NCBI RefSeq assembly: GCF_011759505.1 | Contig: NZ_JAAOYO010000001.1 | Span: forward strand, 857,496 to 921,495 | DNA length: 64,000 bases | Reading direction: 5' to 3' | From: Curtobacterium salicis | GTDB taxonomy: Bacteria > Actinomycetota > Actinomycetes > Actinomycetales > Microbacteriaceae | In this document: positions 36,321-43,591 of the stretch, in pieces | Layout: each line of letters begins with the position of its first letter | Numbering within the stretch: the first letter of the stretch is position 1 | The notes under the pieces: generated by a model | The model's input: the letters and a program-made list of their open reading frames with translations, nothing else | Told to the model about the DNA's origin: nothing | The model's database searches: none | Translations under genes and position numbers: made by a program

Positions 36321-36467
36321 TCCGCCAAGGAGCCGCACCACTGTCGTCGGTGAGCTACAGACGTCCGACCCAGCCTGCGTCACCAGCGTCGCCGTGATCT
36401 GAACCACTCCGAGCAGTCGGCGGAGTGCGGAGCCGCAGGGAGCGCGGCCTGCACCTGCTCCTGCTGC

Positions 36468-36938
36468 TCAGCTCGGCATGAGCCACGGCTCCACCCGGAC
36501 CACGTCACGCCACCTCGTCCCCAGCACCTCGCGGATCTCGTGCGTCGATACCGGGAGCAGCGTGCCCACGAAGGCATCCAGCCCTGCCCCCGGCACTTCA
36601 GCGACGCGTACTTCGTAGGGCAGCCAGGCGTCCGGGACTCGATCGAGGCAGTCGAACACCTCGTCGATGTCGAACGAACGGATGCGTTCGGAGGCGGCAG
36701 GAGGCGCTGCTCGGCCGAGGCTCCGGACGACTCGCCCGATCCTCCCGTGTTCTGGGAACGCCTCGACCACCTCGACCTCGACCGTATGGCGATCGTCTGC
36801 AGCCACAGCGGTCACTTGAGGATCGACGTCAGCCCACCAACGCTGCGGATCCGGAGACAGGAGGTATCGGTCGGCCCCACCCGTGGGCTCAGCCACGACG
36901 ATGCCGGCTCGGCGCACGAGGAACACGTCCGCACGCAT
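36468..36938 (-). CDS. Hypothetical protein, coupled to the preceding secreted protein
   Basis: A 156-residue soluble protein. It begins MRADVFLVRRAGIVVAEPT and has an acidic, Trp-containing core (SPDPQRWWADVDPQVTAVAADD), then DEVFDCLDRVPDAWLPYEVRVAEV. The start at 36938 is chosen because the longer frame adds a Ser/Gly-rich stretch that overlaps the upstream gene. It starts 13 bases after the stop of the secreted-protein gene on the same strand, so the two are probably one operon. No family is recognised. An immunity role for the secreted partner is possible but unproven. Confidence 0.55.
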   Translation of the reverse strand: MRADVFLVRRAGIVVAEPTGGADRYLLSPDPQRWWADVDPQVTAVAADDRHTVEVEVVEAFPEHGRIGRVVRSLGRAAPPAASERIRSFDIDEVFDCLDRVPDAWLPYEVRVAEVPGAGLDAFVGTLLPVSTHEIREVLGTRWRDVVRVEPWLMPS

Positions 36939-36951
36939 CAGCGCCACGTCA

Positions 36952-37284
36952 TCACACCCACTGCTCTCGGTACGTGTAGAGCCACCAACGTCCGCAAGGC
37001 TTCCGGCAGGAGATCGCCTTGACGTCACGGTAGTGCTTCATGACGGTACGTCCGCGGGCGAGGCACGTGGCTTGCGATGAGTAGTTGGTCCCGTCCCAGC
37101 GTTGCCAGACGTAGGACCACCGGTCGATCGTGATCTGGTCGCTTGCCGCTGGATGGACCGGCGCCGGAGTCGCTTGAGCCTGACCTGCCGGCTCGACCCA
37201 TGGGACTCCGGCAGCCACCAACCCAACGGCGAGGGTCAGGGCGAGTCGGAACCGGAGACTGTGCTTCATCGCGTTGTTGTTCAT
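36952..37284 (-). CDS. Small secreted protein of unknown function
   Basis: A 110-residue exported protein. Residues 1-38 are a signal peptide (MKHSLRFRLALTLAVGLVAAG to PAGQAQA). The mature part is about 70 residues with four cysteines (TCLARGR, ISCRKPC), many aromatic residues (WSYVWQRWDG, RWWLYTYREQWV) and basic residues. Size, export and Cys/Trp content fit a secreted peptide or a small adhesin. CAGGTT ends six bases before the ATG at 37284. It sits in an A/T-richer accessory segment with a likely partner gene just downstream. Confidence 0.55.
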   Translation of the reverse strand: MNNNAMKHSLRFRLALTLAVGLVAAGVPWVEPAGQAQATPAPVHPAASDQITIDRWSYVWQRWDGTNYSSQATCLARGRTVMKHYRDVKAISCRKPCGRWWLYTYREQWV

Positions 37285-37310
37285 GCCTCCAACCTGGCCG
37301 CACCTACCAT

Positions 37311-37341
37311 TTGATGTATCAACATCACGTTACGAGGTGAT
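37311..37341. promoter_or_regulatory. Two inverted repeats upstream of the small secreted-protein gene
   Basis: TTGAT-GT-ATCAA (37311-37322) and ATCAC-N8-GTGAT (37324-37341) lie side by side in an A/T-rich stretch 27 bases upstream of the secreted-protein start. They are plausible operators. No cognate regulator is visible nearby. Confidence 0.3.
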
Positions 37342-37451
37342 TTCGAACAGTTCATGACACCTTCGAGGGCTACCGCGTCTGTCGACACTGCCTTCGTCAC
37401 GGGACTCAACACCCTTGGGTTCGGCGGGCCGGGCGACGTAGTGTCCAGACC

Positions 37452-37916
37452 ATGACCGTCGCCCTCTCACTCGCGATCGTCGTCGGCGTCCTCGCCGTCG
37501 CGACGGTCCTCGGCCTGCTGCTCCGCAGCCGCACCGGCCGAGCACGAGTGGTCGCCTCCGGCGTCAGCGGTGCGACGACAGTTGGCGACCTCGCCGACCG
37601 GGAGGCGTTCGGCACCGCCGCCACGCTCCTCCAGTTCTCGACGCCCACGTGCGCACGCTGCCCCGCCACGGCGCGGCAACTCGACGCGGTCGCCGCGTCG
37701 AAGTCGACGACGGCCGAAGGTCCGGTCCGTGTCCGCCGGCTCGAGATCGACCTCGCCGAACGCCCGGAGCTCGCCCGTCGCTTCGACGTGATGCAGACCC
37801 CGACCGTGCTCCTCGTGGACGGAGCGCAGACCGTCCGTGCCCGCTTCGGTGGACCGCCCCGCCAGCCCGAACTCATCGCCGCGCTCGACGCCGTCCTCAC
37901 TGAGGAGCACCCATGA
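37452..37916 (+). CDS. Membrane-anchored thioredoxin-like protein
   Basis: A 154-residue thioredoxin-fold protein. Residues 4-24 form an N-terminal membrane anchor. The redox site is CARC in LQFSTPTCARCPATARQLD near residue 67, and the cis-proline is in FDVMQTPTVLLVDG near residue 120. The domain would sit on the outer face of the membrane if the anchor is N-in, and may reduce or oxidise exported proteins. TAGTGT ends seven bases before the ATG. The DUF4395 gene starts in an ATGA overlap, a pairing commonly seen in actinobacteria, so the two probably form one redox unit. Confidence 0.85.
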   Translation: MTVALSLAIVVGVLAVATVLGLLLRSRTGRARVVASGVSGATTVGDLADREAFGTAATLLQFSTPTCARCPATARQLDAVAASKSTTAEGPVRVRRLEIDLAERPELARRFDVMQTPTVLLVDGAQTVRARFGGPPRQPELIAALDAVLTEEHP

Positions 37917-38392
37917 CCACCAGCCCCGCGCCCTCCCGAGGTCTCGACCCGCGTTCGCCCCGCTTCGGCGCCGCGATCACGACGGTCCTGCTCGCGCTCG
38001 ACATCGTTCTCACTTTGAACGACGGCACGCGGACGATCGGCATCGTCCTGCTCGCCGTCATCGCCGCGCTCTTCGCCTGGGGCGGCCTGGCCGGCATCGC
38101 CCGCCACCCGTACGGCGCCGTGTTCCGCCGCCTGGTGCGCCCCCGGATCGGCCCGCCCGCCGAACTGGAGGCGCCCGAACCCCCGACCTTCGCCCAGCGC
38201 GTCGGTCTCGTCGTGACCGGTGTCGCACTCGTCCTGGCGCTGATCGGCGTCCCCTACGCCGCCCCGGTCGGCGCCGCCGTCGCCCTGGTCGCCGCGTTCC
38301 TCAACGCGGCGTTCGACGTCTGCATCGGGTGCCTGATGTACGTCTGGCTCGTGCGCGTCGGCGTCTTCCGCGGTCGCAGCAGCGTCGCGTAG
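37913..38392 (+). CDS. DUF4395 membrane protein
   Basis: A 159-residue DUF4395 protein with four hydrophobic spans. The start motif LDPRSPRFGAAITTVLLALDIVL and the C-terminal FLNAAFDVCIGCLMYVWLVR, with its CIGC cysteine pair, are family hallmarks. The CxxC near the membrane may pass electrons to or from the overlapping thioredoxin-like protein. It ends at a strong hairpin and converges with the second ADP-ribosylglycohydrolase gene. Confidence 0.88.
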   Translation: MTTSPAPSRGLDPRSPRFGAAITTVLLALDIVLTLNDGTRTIGIVLLAVIAALFAWGGLAGIARHPYGAVFRRLVRPRIGPPAELEAPEPPTFAQRVGLVVTGVALVLALIGVPYAAPVGAAVALVAAFLNAAFDVCIGCLMYVWLVRVGVFRGRSSVA

Positions 38393-38449
38393 CACCGGGT
38401 CCGGCGTCGGAAACTCCCCCCACGGCAGCTTCCGACGCCGACCCCGGTG
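38393..38449. terminator. Bidirectional terminator between convergent genes
   Basis: Arms 38393-38412 and 38430-38449 pair over 20 positions with a two-base mismatch, around a 17-base loop. It lies between the DUF4395 stop and the second ADP-ribosylglycohydrolase stop. Confidence 0.7.
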
Positions 38450-38456
38450 CCACAGG

Positions 38457-39404
38457 TCAGCGCCCGCCGACCGCCTGCTCCGACATCGCCACGAGGTCGT
38501 CCGCTCGCAGCTCCGGCCACCCATGCAGCACGGCTCGCCATTCCTCCGGCAGCGCCGCCGCCCCGTACAGCGCTCCGGCGAGGCCGCCAGCGATCGCCGC
38601 GACCGTGTCGGTGTCGTTGCCCGACCGGACCGCGCGGACGAGGGCGTCCTCGAGCGAGGTCGACGAGCGCACCGCCGCGTAGGCCGCCTGCAGCGCCGAC
38701 ACGACCCACCCGTTCGTCGCGGTGAAGGCCACCGGTTCCGCGTGTTCCGCTGCGACGAGTCGCTCCGTCCACGTCCGTCGAGCCGCCGGTGCGAGCAAGT
38801 CCAGCCCCCGCAGGACGTCGAGTTCGCCGTGCAGCACCGCGTGCCGGATCGCGACGCACCACAGCACGCACGCGTCCCCCGCGTCCGCTTCGTGGTGGGT
38901 CAGGTCGCTGACGGCGCGGGCCGCCGAGGCGAGCCGCTCCTCCTCACCGTCGTCCCCACGCAGGTACGCGAGGACCAACGGCACCGTCCGCATCAGCGAC
39001 CCGTTGCCGGCCGACCGGCCGGTCGACTCGTGCACCCGCCGGGCAGCGAGCCGGCTGGCGGCGGCGGTCCGCGCCTCCAGTCCGGACAGGACGCGTCGGG
39101 TCTGGATGCCGACGTCGGGTGCGTCCAGCGCCCACTTCGCCCAGGCGGCGACCAAGCCGTCGAGGGTGGCTTCCGCAGCCGGGTCGCCACCTCGAGCGAC
39201 GGCCTGGAGGATCGGCACGGCCATGCTCGTGTCGTCCGTCCACTCCCCTGGTCGCCACCCGAACGAGCCGCCACCCTGCATCAGGATCGGCGTCGGTTCC
39301 GGGACGGGCGGGCCGAACTCGTAGCCGGCGCCGAGGGCGTCGCCGGCAGCGGAGCCGACGACGGCGCCGACGGCGCGGTCGAGGATCGAGGTGTGCTCGG
39401 TCAT
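38457..39404 (-). CDS. ADP-ribosylglycohydrolase family protein, copy 2
   Basis: A 315-residue paralogue of the gene at 13801. Metal-binding motifs are GDALGAGYEFGP near residue 22, EWTDDTSMA near 57 and SGNDTDTVAAIAGG near 238. The same internal blocks appear (SAGNGSLMRTVPLVL, SDLTHHEADAGDACVLW). CGGAGG lies about six bases before the ATG. It faces an NrtR-type Nudix regulator across a 93-bp gap with two matching inverted repeats. NrtR proteins respond to ADP-ribose, the product of this enzyme class, so feedback control is likely. Confidence 0.87.
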   Translation of the reverse strand: MTEHTSILDRAVGAVVGSAAGDALGAGYEFGPPVPEPTPILMQGGGSFGWRPGEWTDDTSMAVPILQAVARGGDPAAEATLDGLVAAWAKWALDAPDVGIQTRRVLSGLEARTAAASRLAARRVHESTGRSAGNGSLMRTVPLVLAYLRGDDGEEERLASAARAVSDLTHHEADAGDACVLWCVAIRHAVLHGELDVLRGLDLLAPAARRTWTERLVAAEHAEPVAFTATNGWVVSALQAAYAAVRSSTSLEDALVRAVRSGNDTDTVAAIAGGLAGALYGAAALPEEWRAVLHGWPELRADDLVAMSEQAVGGR

Positions 39405-39423
39405 GGCGAGACCTCCGGATCGA

Positions 39424-39445
39424 GTTAGCGCAGTTCCGCGCTAAC
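39424..39445. promoter_or_regulatory. Candidate NrtR operator 1
   Basis: GTTAGCGC-N6-GCGCTAAC is a perfect 8-bp inverted repeat placed upstream of the hydrolase ribosome site. Half-site and 6-base spacing match operator 2. Confidence 0.6.
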
Positions 39446-39468
39446 CCGATCTTGCACCGGCCAGGTGA

Positions 39469-39488
39469 TTAACGCAAGTGCGCGTAAA
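39469..39488. promoter_or_regulatory. Candidate NrtR operator 2
   Basis: TTAACGC-N6-GCGTAAA is a 7-bp inverted repeat with one mismatch and the same 6-base spacer as operator 1. It overlaps the TAAACT -10-like hexamer of the regulator gene, consistent with autorepression. Confidence 0.55.
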
Positions 39489-39497
39489 CTCCTGCTC

Positions 39498-40142
39498 GTG
39501 GCTGACACCGAGTACCGCGACCCGAGCGGCAAGCGCCTGGCGGATTACCCGCACCCCTCCGTGGCGGTCGACACCGCGGTCATGACCGTCGTCGACGGCG
39601 AGCTTTCGGTGCTGCAGGTCCGCGATGCCGTCGATGGTGACTGGCGACTGCCAGGGACGTTCGTGCACGAGGGGGAACGCCTCGCAGACTCGGTTCTGCG
39701 GTCCCTGCGCGAGAAGGCCGGCGTCGAGGGGCTCGCGCCGCGGCAGCTGCACGTCTTCGATGATCCGGCGCGGGACTCGCGGGGTTGGGTGCTGTCGGTG
39801 GCGCACCTCGACGTCGTGCCCGCGGCCTCCCTGTCGATCGACTCCGGGCGGGCGCACCTGGCGCCCGTCGCGGCAGCGGGGGCGATGGTGCACGCGCACG
39901 ACGACATCCTCGAGTACGCGGTGGCACAGTTGCGGGAAGACCATCGGGAGCGGCCGGACCCGCACGGGCTGCTCGCGGAGCCGTTCACGATGACGGAGCT
40001 GCGGCGGTTGCACGAAGTGGTGCTCGGTGTGGAGTTGCAGCCGGACACGTTCCGGAGGGCGATGGTGGGGCGACTCGTCGTAGCCGAGGGGAAGCGAGCG
40101 GAGGGGCCGGGGAAGCCGGCGGGGTTGTATCGGCGGGGTTGA
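39498..40142 (+). CDS. NrtR-type Nudix-related transcriptional regulator
   Basis: A 214-residue regulator made of an N-terminal Nudix-like fold and a C-terminal winged helix. The Nudix box region (GTFVHEGERLADSVLRSLREKAGV near residue 45) lacks the paired catalytic glutamates of active hydrolases, so it likely binds ADP-ribose or a related ligand without cutting it, as in NrtR. The C-terminal EPFTMTELRRLHEVVLGVELQPDTFRRAM matches the DNA-binding domain. GTG at 39498 is preferred over GTG at 39465, because TAAACT ends seven bases upstream and the longer start would run through operator 2. The target is probably itself and the facing hydrolase gene. Confidence 0.82.
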   Translation: MADTEYRDPSGKRLADYPHPSVAVDTAVMTVVDGELSVLQVRDAVDGDWRLPGTFVHEGERLADSVLRSLREKAGVEGLAPRQLHVFDDPARDSRGWVLSVAHLDVVPAASLSIDSGRAHLAPVAAAGAMVHAHDDILEYAVAQLREDHRERPDPHGLLAEPFTMTELRRLHEVVLGVELQPDTFRRAMVGRLVVAEGKRAEGPGKPAGLYRRG

Positions 40143-40312
40143 GTGCGGCAGTGACGCGGCGCTCGTCGTCGCGCCCCTGCCTTTGCGTTCGTGACGTCCC
40201 GCGTAGCGGTAGACGTGCATGCCCGGGTGCTGATAGCCGAATGATGGCGAGTGGTTCGGGCCCGAGGAAGCGGCTGCACCGACTTCGTCCCGCCCCGTTC
40301 CTGCAGGCGAGG

Positions 40313-42034
40313 TCAGCGTGGGTGAATCGCCCTTCGCAAGCGCTCTCGCAGTGCTCGGTCGACCACGTACACATATGTTCCGAGTACGCCTCGCGTGAGC
40401 AGCACCGAGTACACGTTCGTGACGAACCGGAGGACGTCGTCATCGGAGTACGCGATCCCGAGCCGAGGATTGTTCTCCATGCCCTTCTTGTCGAAGTAGT
40501 TCGAGCGGTCGAAGACGATCCGCTGCGTCGCTTCGTCAAACCGCAGGTCGGGCCCGATGATCACCCCTGCGAAGTTGAGGTCATACCCCTGCACAGTGTG
40601 TATGGACCCGACTTGCTCGAGAGCTCCCGTCGAGGTGATCCAGTCGGTCTGCGTCCGGTTCCACTGCAAGCGCTGCCCGTCAATCTCGATGTCGTGCGTC
40701 TCCGGGTCGTCCTTGCTCTTCCACTTCCATGCGTACCCCGCCACCAGACGGGAGAGTCCGACTTCTGCGTCCTTCGCCCGAATCGCTTCGTGCATCTCGC
40801 CGAGGTCGTCGAAAAGTCTGAGATCGTAGTCACCGAAGTTCTCACGCTCGCGAAACACCCCGCCCACAAGCGCTCGGACGAAGGCCACGTAATCCTTTCC
40901 CCCCTGCACCCGCATCTGCGTGAAGAGACGGTAGTGGCGGTGCGAGCGACCGGCCTCGGCGATGAGCTCCCCCTGTGTCTGCTGGGGCAAATCAGCCGGA
41001 CGCACACTCTGGTCCGAGTCGATCAAGAATATCTGGTGCCGGCTCTGCTTCCGAATCCAATCGGCCTGCGTGAGGTGGTCCGCGTCAGCGCCGAACAACT
41101 TCTCATTGATCTCGCCGAAGCTCTTGTTCTGCATGCCGGAGGCCTGGTTGGCTCGATGGTTGAGACGGTGCGATTCATCGATGACGAGCAGATCCCACGG
41201 CTCGTTGCTCTTCCCGACCTCGAACGGCGTGAGCACCATCGTCCGATCGAGCCCGGGCGTCTTGGCGAACACGCGCTTGAGCGACGCCCGTAACGCTTGC
41301 TGCGGGACAACGAGACCGACTCGCGCGGCACGCAGCCGGCGGTGGTTGTCCTCAGTGAAGAAGTCTGAGAAGAGCGCATCGCCCTCCGGGTCGTCGAGCC
41401 CGTTGCCCTCGGCGATATCCCGGAGCATCTTGAGCAAGTAGACCGCCACGATGGTCTTGCCCGTTCCGGGATCTCCTTGGACGACGATCGGGGCCGCGGC
41501 CTCGTCTTCCCAGTCGTCGAACAGGCCTTCGAGGATGTCCTCCATCGCGATCGCCTGGTCGCGGTTCAGAGCCTTGAACGGGGACAGCTTGAAGAGCTCG
41601 CGATTCTCGATCTCGGGCAGGCTGCGGGTGAAGACCTGTTGCTCGCGGAGGGCGTCGAAGATCTCCTTGAAGTTCTCGCGGTACCTCGGCCGGTCGTAGT
41701 AGTCAGCGTCGACTATGCCCTTGTTGCTGTTCAGTACCGTGTACTTGCCGTCGGCGGCCAGCAGTGCGATTAGCTTCGATTCGAGATCCAGGCACACCGA
41801 TTTGTTGAAGGTGTCGTCGAGGACGAGTCGAACCACCTTGAGCGTGCGGCGTTCCGGCGACTCGAGGTGCTGCCGCATCCGCGCGGCAATGTTCAGCGTC
41901 TCGCCGACGTAGACACGCCTGCCGTCATCGAGGACGTAGACGACCGGCCAGTTGATGAAGCGCCGATCGTCCTCGCGCCAATTTCGCAGGTGCTGCGAAG
42001 TGAATGGGAGCTTCTCGATGTAAAAGCTGGTCAT
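40313..42034 (-). CDS. GIY-YIG nuclease fused to DUF2075 (Schlafen-type) helicase
   Basis: A 573-residue protein. Residues 30-60 carry a GIY-YIG-like nuclease core (WPVVYVLDDGRRVYVGETLNIAARMRQHL, with the diverged VVY and VYVG pair and a conserved Arg and Glu). An SF1-like DUF2075 helicase follows: Walker A VVQGDPGTGKTIVAV near residue 186, Walker B DLLVIDESHRLNHRANQ and TVQGYDLNFAGVIIGPDL near 470. Such fusions occur in phage-defence and mobile settings. The ATG is at 42034; a longer start at 42052 lies inside the upstream gene. The third-position G/C bias is lower than in the core genes. The gene overlaps the MazG-like gene by 110 bases. Confidence 0.82.
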   Translation of the reverse strand: MTSFYIEKLPFTSQHLRNWREDDRRFINWPVVYVLDDGRRVYVGETLNIAARMRQHLESPERRTLKVVRLVLDDTFNKSVCLDLESKLIALLAADGKYTVLNSNKGIVDADYYDRPRYRENFKEIFDALREQQVFTRSLPEIENRELFKLSPFKALNRDQAIAMEDILEGLFDDWEDEAAAPIVVQGDPGTGKTIVAVYLLKMLRDIAEGNGLDDPEGDALFSDFFTEDNHRRLRAARVGLVVPQQALRASLKRVFAKTPGLDRTMVLTPFEVGKSNEPWDLLVIDESHRLNHRANQASGMQNKSFGEINEKLFGADADHLTQADWIRKQSRHQIFLIDSDQSVRPADLPQQTQGELIAEAGRSHRHYRLFTQMRVQGGKDYVAFVRALVGGVFRERENFGDYDLRLFDDLGEMHEAIRAKDAEVGLSRLVAGYAWKWKSKDDPETHDIEIDGQRLQWNRTQTDWITSTGALEQVGSIHTVQGYDLNFAGVIIGPDLRFDEATQRIVFDRSNYFDKKGMENNPRLGIAYSDDDVLRFVTNVYSVLLTRGVLGTYVYVVDRALRERLRRAIHPR

Positions 42035-42341
42035 ACTTCGTGCTCCGGCCACGCGCTCGCTCGATCGGATACTTGTCCTTCGTCACGGTCAGCTTTTCCC
42101 GGATGAGCTCTATTGGTGACGAGCCGATCCGGTCGGCCAAGAGGAAGCAGTACGTCAGCACGTCCGCCAGCTCACCGCGGACTCGTGCATCATCTCCGTC
42201 GGCCCGCCACTGGAAGCACTCGAGGAGTTCCGCAGCTTCGATCGAGATGCTCTTCGCGAGGTTCTCCCTCGTATGGAATTGGGCCCATTCGCGTTCGGCG
42301 ACGTAAGCCCGAAGCTCGTCCTGCAGTTCCTCGAACCCCAT
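41925..42341 (-). CDS. MazG-like nucleotide pyrophosphohydrolase
   Basis: A 138-residue all-alpha NTP pyrophosphatase of the MazG/RS21-C6 type, which would hydrolyse (d)NTPs to monophosphates. The metal ligands are in ENLAKSISIEAAELLECFQW (E-x-x-E near residue 36) and ELADVLTYCFLLADRIG (E-x-x-D near 60). The family normally ends near KYPIERARGRSTKYDQL at about residue 105; here some 32 further residues run into the next gene in another frame. Either a real tail overlaps by 110 bases, or the true end is lost by a frameshift. The overlap suggests translational coupling with the GIY-YIG/DUF2075 gene. Confidence 0.75.
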   Translation of the reverse strand: MGFEELQDELRAYVAEREWAQFHTRENLAKSISIEAAELLECFQWRADGDDARVRGELADVLTYCFLLADRIGSSPIELIREKLTVTKDKYPIERARGRSTKYDQLLHREAPIHFAAPAKLARGRSALHQLAGRLRPR

Positions 42342-42462
42342 GTCGGAACGCTAGCACTGCGACGTTCGCGGTCCGACTCTCCGTCCGCTGTCGACCTACC
42401 TGGCAGTCACGCTCGCCCTCGGTCGTTACCGATGTGTCGCCGGTCCGACTCGTGACCCCGGG

Positions 42463-43413
42463 TCAGGACAGCTCGTACCGATCGACCTCTCCGCGTTGGA
42501 ACCTACGGTGATGAGCGAAGTACCGTTCCCGCGACTCGTCCCAAAAGGAGCAGGTCCTGCCGAGTAGCCCGTCGACCACACGCTCCAGCGCAGACGTCAT
42601 CGGATGTCGGCGGGGGCCGGCTTCGATGATGCCGGTCTTCGAGACGGTCACGTACCCGAGTTCGAACAGGTCGTCACAGCCCAGCACGCATGCCGGCATC
42701 ACGTTGTCGGTCCGACGTCGCTCGGCGTTCGAGGTGTCCGCCCGGCGCTTGATGTGCGCGGCGATCAGCATCGCGACGGGGAGCTCCCGGCCGCACAACG
42801 CGCAAACGTCGACGAGGCGGTGGCCGAACAGCGCCCGACGCAAACTCGACTGTTCGCCGCGTTGGTACGACACCACCGGGCGGTCACCCGAGTAGGGCAG
42901 CTCAGGTCGGGTGTCGCGGTCACGTGGCCAGGAGCGGTTCTGCGCTACGTCGTTGCTGAGACCCGTCCGGTCGAGAAGCCATTCCGCGAGTGCGCCGTCT
43001 ACTTCGTGCAGGTAGGACTGTTTCAGCGCACCGTCCGTCCGGAACGGCCATCGTGTCGAGTCCTCGGACACGCGGAGGTCGAACGGGATCTCGTCGCGGG
43101 CGATCGGAACATCGAGAACCTCGATGTCGACGCGCAGAACCCGACCGTCAGAGGACCACCGCGTCGTTGGATCCTCGAACGACGGGGCGCCGTCATAGGC
43201 AGATTCGAGCACGCTGCTCCACGCGCGGACCTCGCCCCCGGAGTAGTGCAGGACGATATCGCCTGGCTGTGCTTCGAGCATTCGTTCCCAGTGCGACTGG
43301 GGACGTCCGGGCCGTCCGTCTTCGCTCGGCCGGGAGCGTTTCGGAGCCCACAGAACGCGTGCTCGGCGTTCCTGATCGAACGTCTGCCCTTGGTTCACCC
43401 AGAAGACTCGCAC
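42463..43413 (-). CDS. EVE-like domain / HNH nuclease, modification-dependent restriction-like
   Basis: A 316-residue protein. The N-terminal 100 residues look like an EVE/PUA-type modified-base reader (RVFWVNQGQTFDQERRARVLWAPK, HWERMLEAQPGDIVLHYSGGEVRAW). The C-terminal half is an HNH domain: CALCGRELPVAMLIAAHIKRRADTS near residue 208, then NVMPACVLGCDDLFELGYV. This architecture fits type IV restriction enzymes that cut modified phage DNA. The GTG at 43413 is chosen because AGGGGA lies five bases upstream; the longer frame would need TTG at 43440. The substrate is inferred, not seen. Confidence 0.75.
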   Translation of the reverse strand: MRVFWVNQGQTFDQERRARVLWAPKRSRPSEDGRPGRPQSHWERMLEAQPGDIVLHYSGGEVRAWSSVLESAYDGAPSFEDPTTRWSSDGRVLRVDIEVLDVPIARDEIPFDLRVSEDSTRWPFRTDGALKQSYLHEVDGALAEWLLDRTGLSNDVAQNRSWPRDRDTRPELPYSGDRPVVSYQRGEQSSLRRALFGHRLVDVCALCGRELPVAMLIAAHIKRRADTSNAERRRTDNVMPACVLGCDDLFELGYVTVSKTGIIEAGPRRHPMTSALERVVDGLLGRTCSFWDESRERYFAHHRRFQRGEVDRYELS

Positions 43414-43591
43414 GACATTCCCCTCACACCTGTTAGCCAAACGATCGAGATGCTAGCTGCTGACCGCGTGGGCACCCGCTGCAGCACGACCCCCACAACG
43501 GGTGATCGAAAGCTGTTCCCGGAACCCCGAGGATGGTTCAACACGCGTGTCTCGGGACCGGCACGCGAACCGTCACCCAGGGGGCAACACG

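Noticed and set aside
36072..36407. 111-codon minus-strand frame in the gap after the accessory membrane gene
   Set aside because: Composition is irregular and there is no ribosome site. The plus strand holds a better, though broken, membrane-like reading.
40143..40312. Possible tRNA or attachment site at the edge of the defence-like stretch
   Set aside because: I looked for cloverleaf stems and for a repeat at the far end near 49.8 kb and saw neither.
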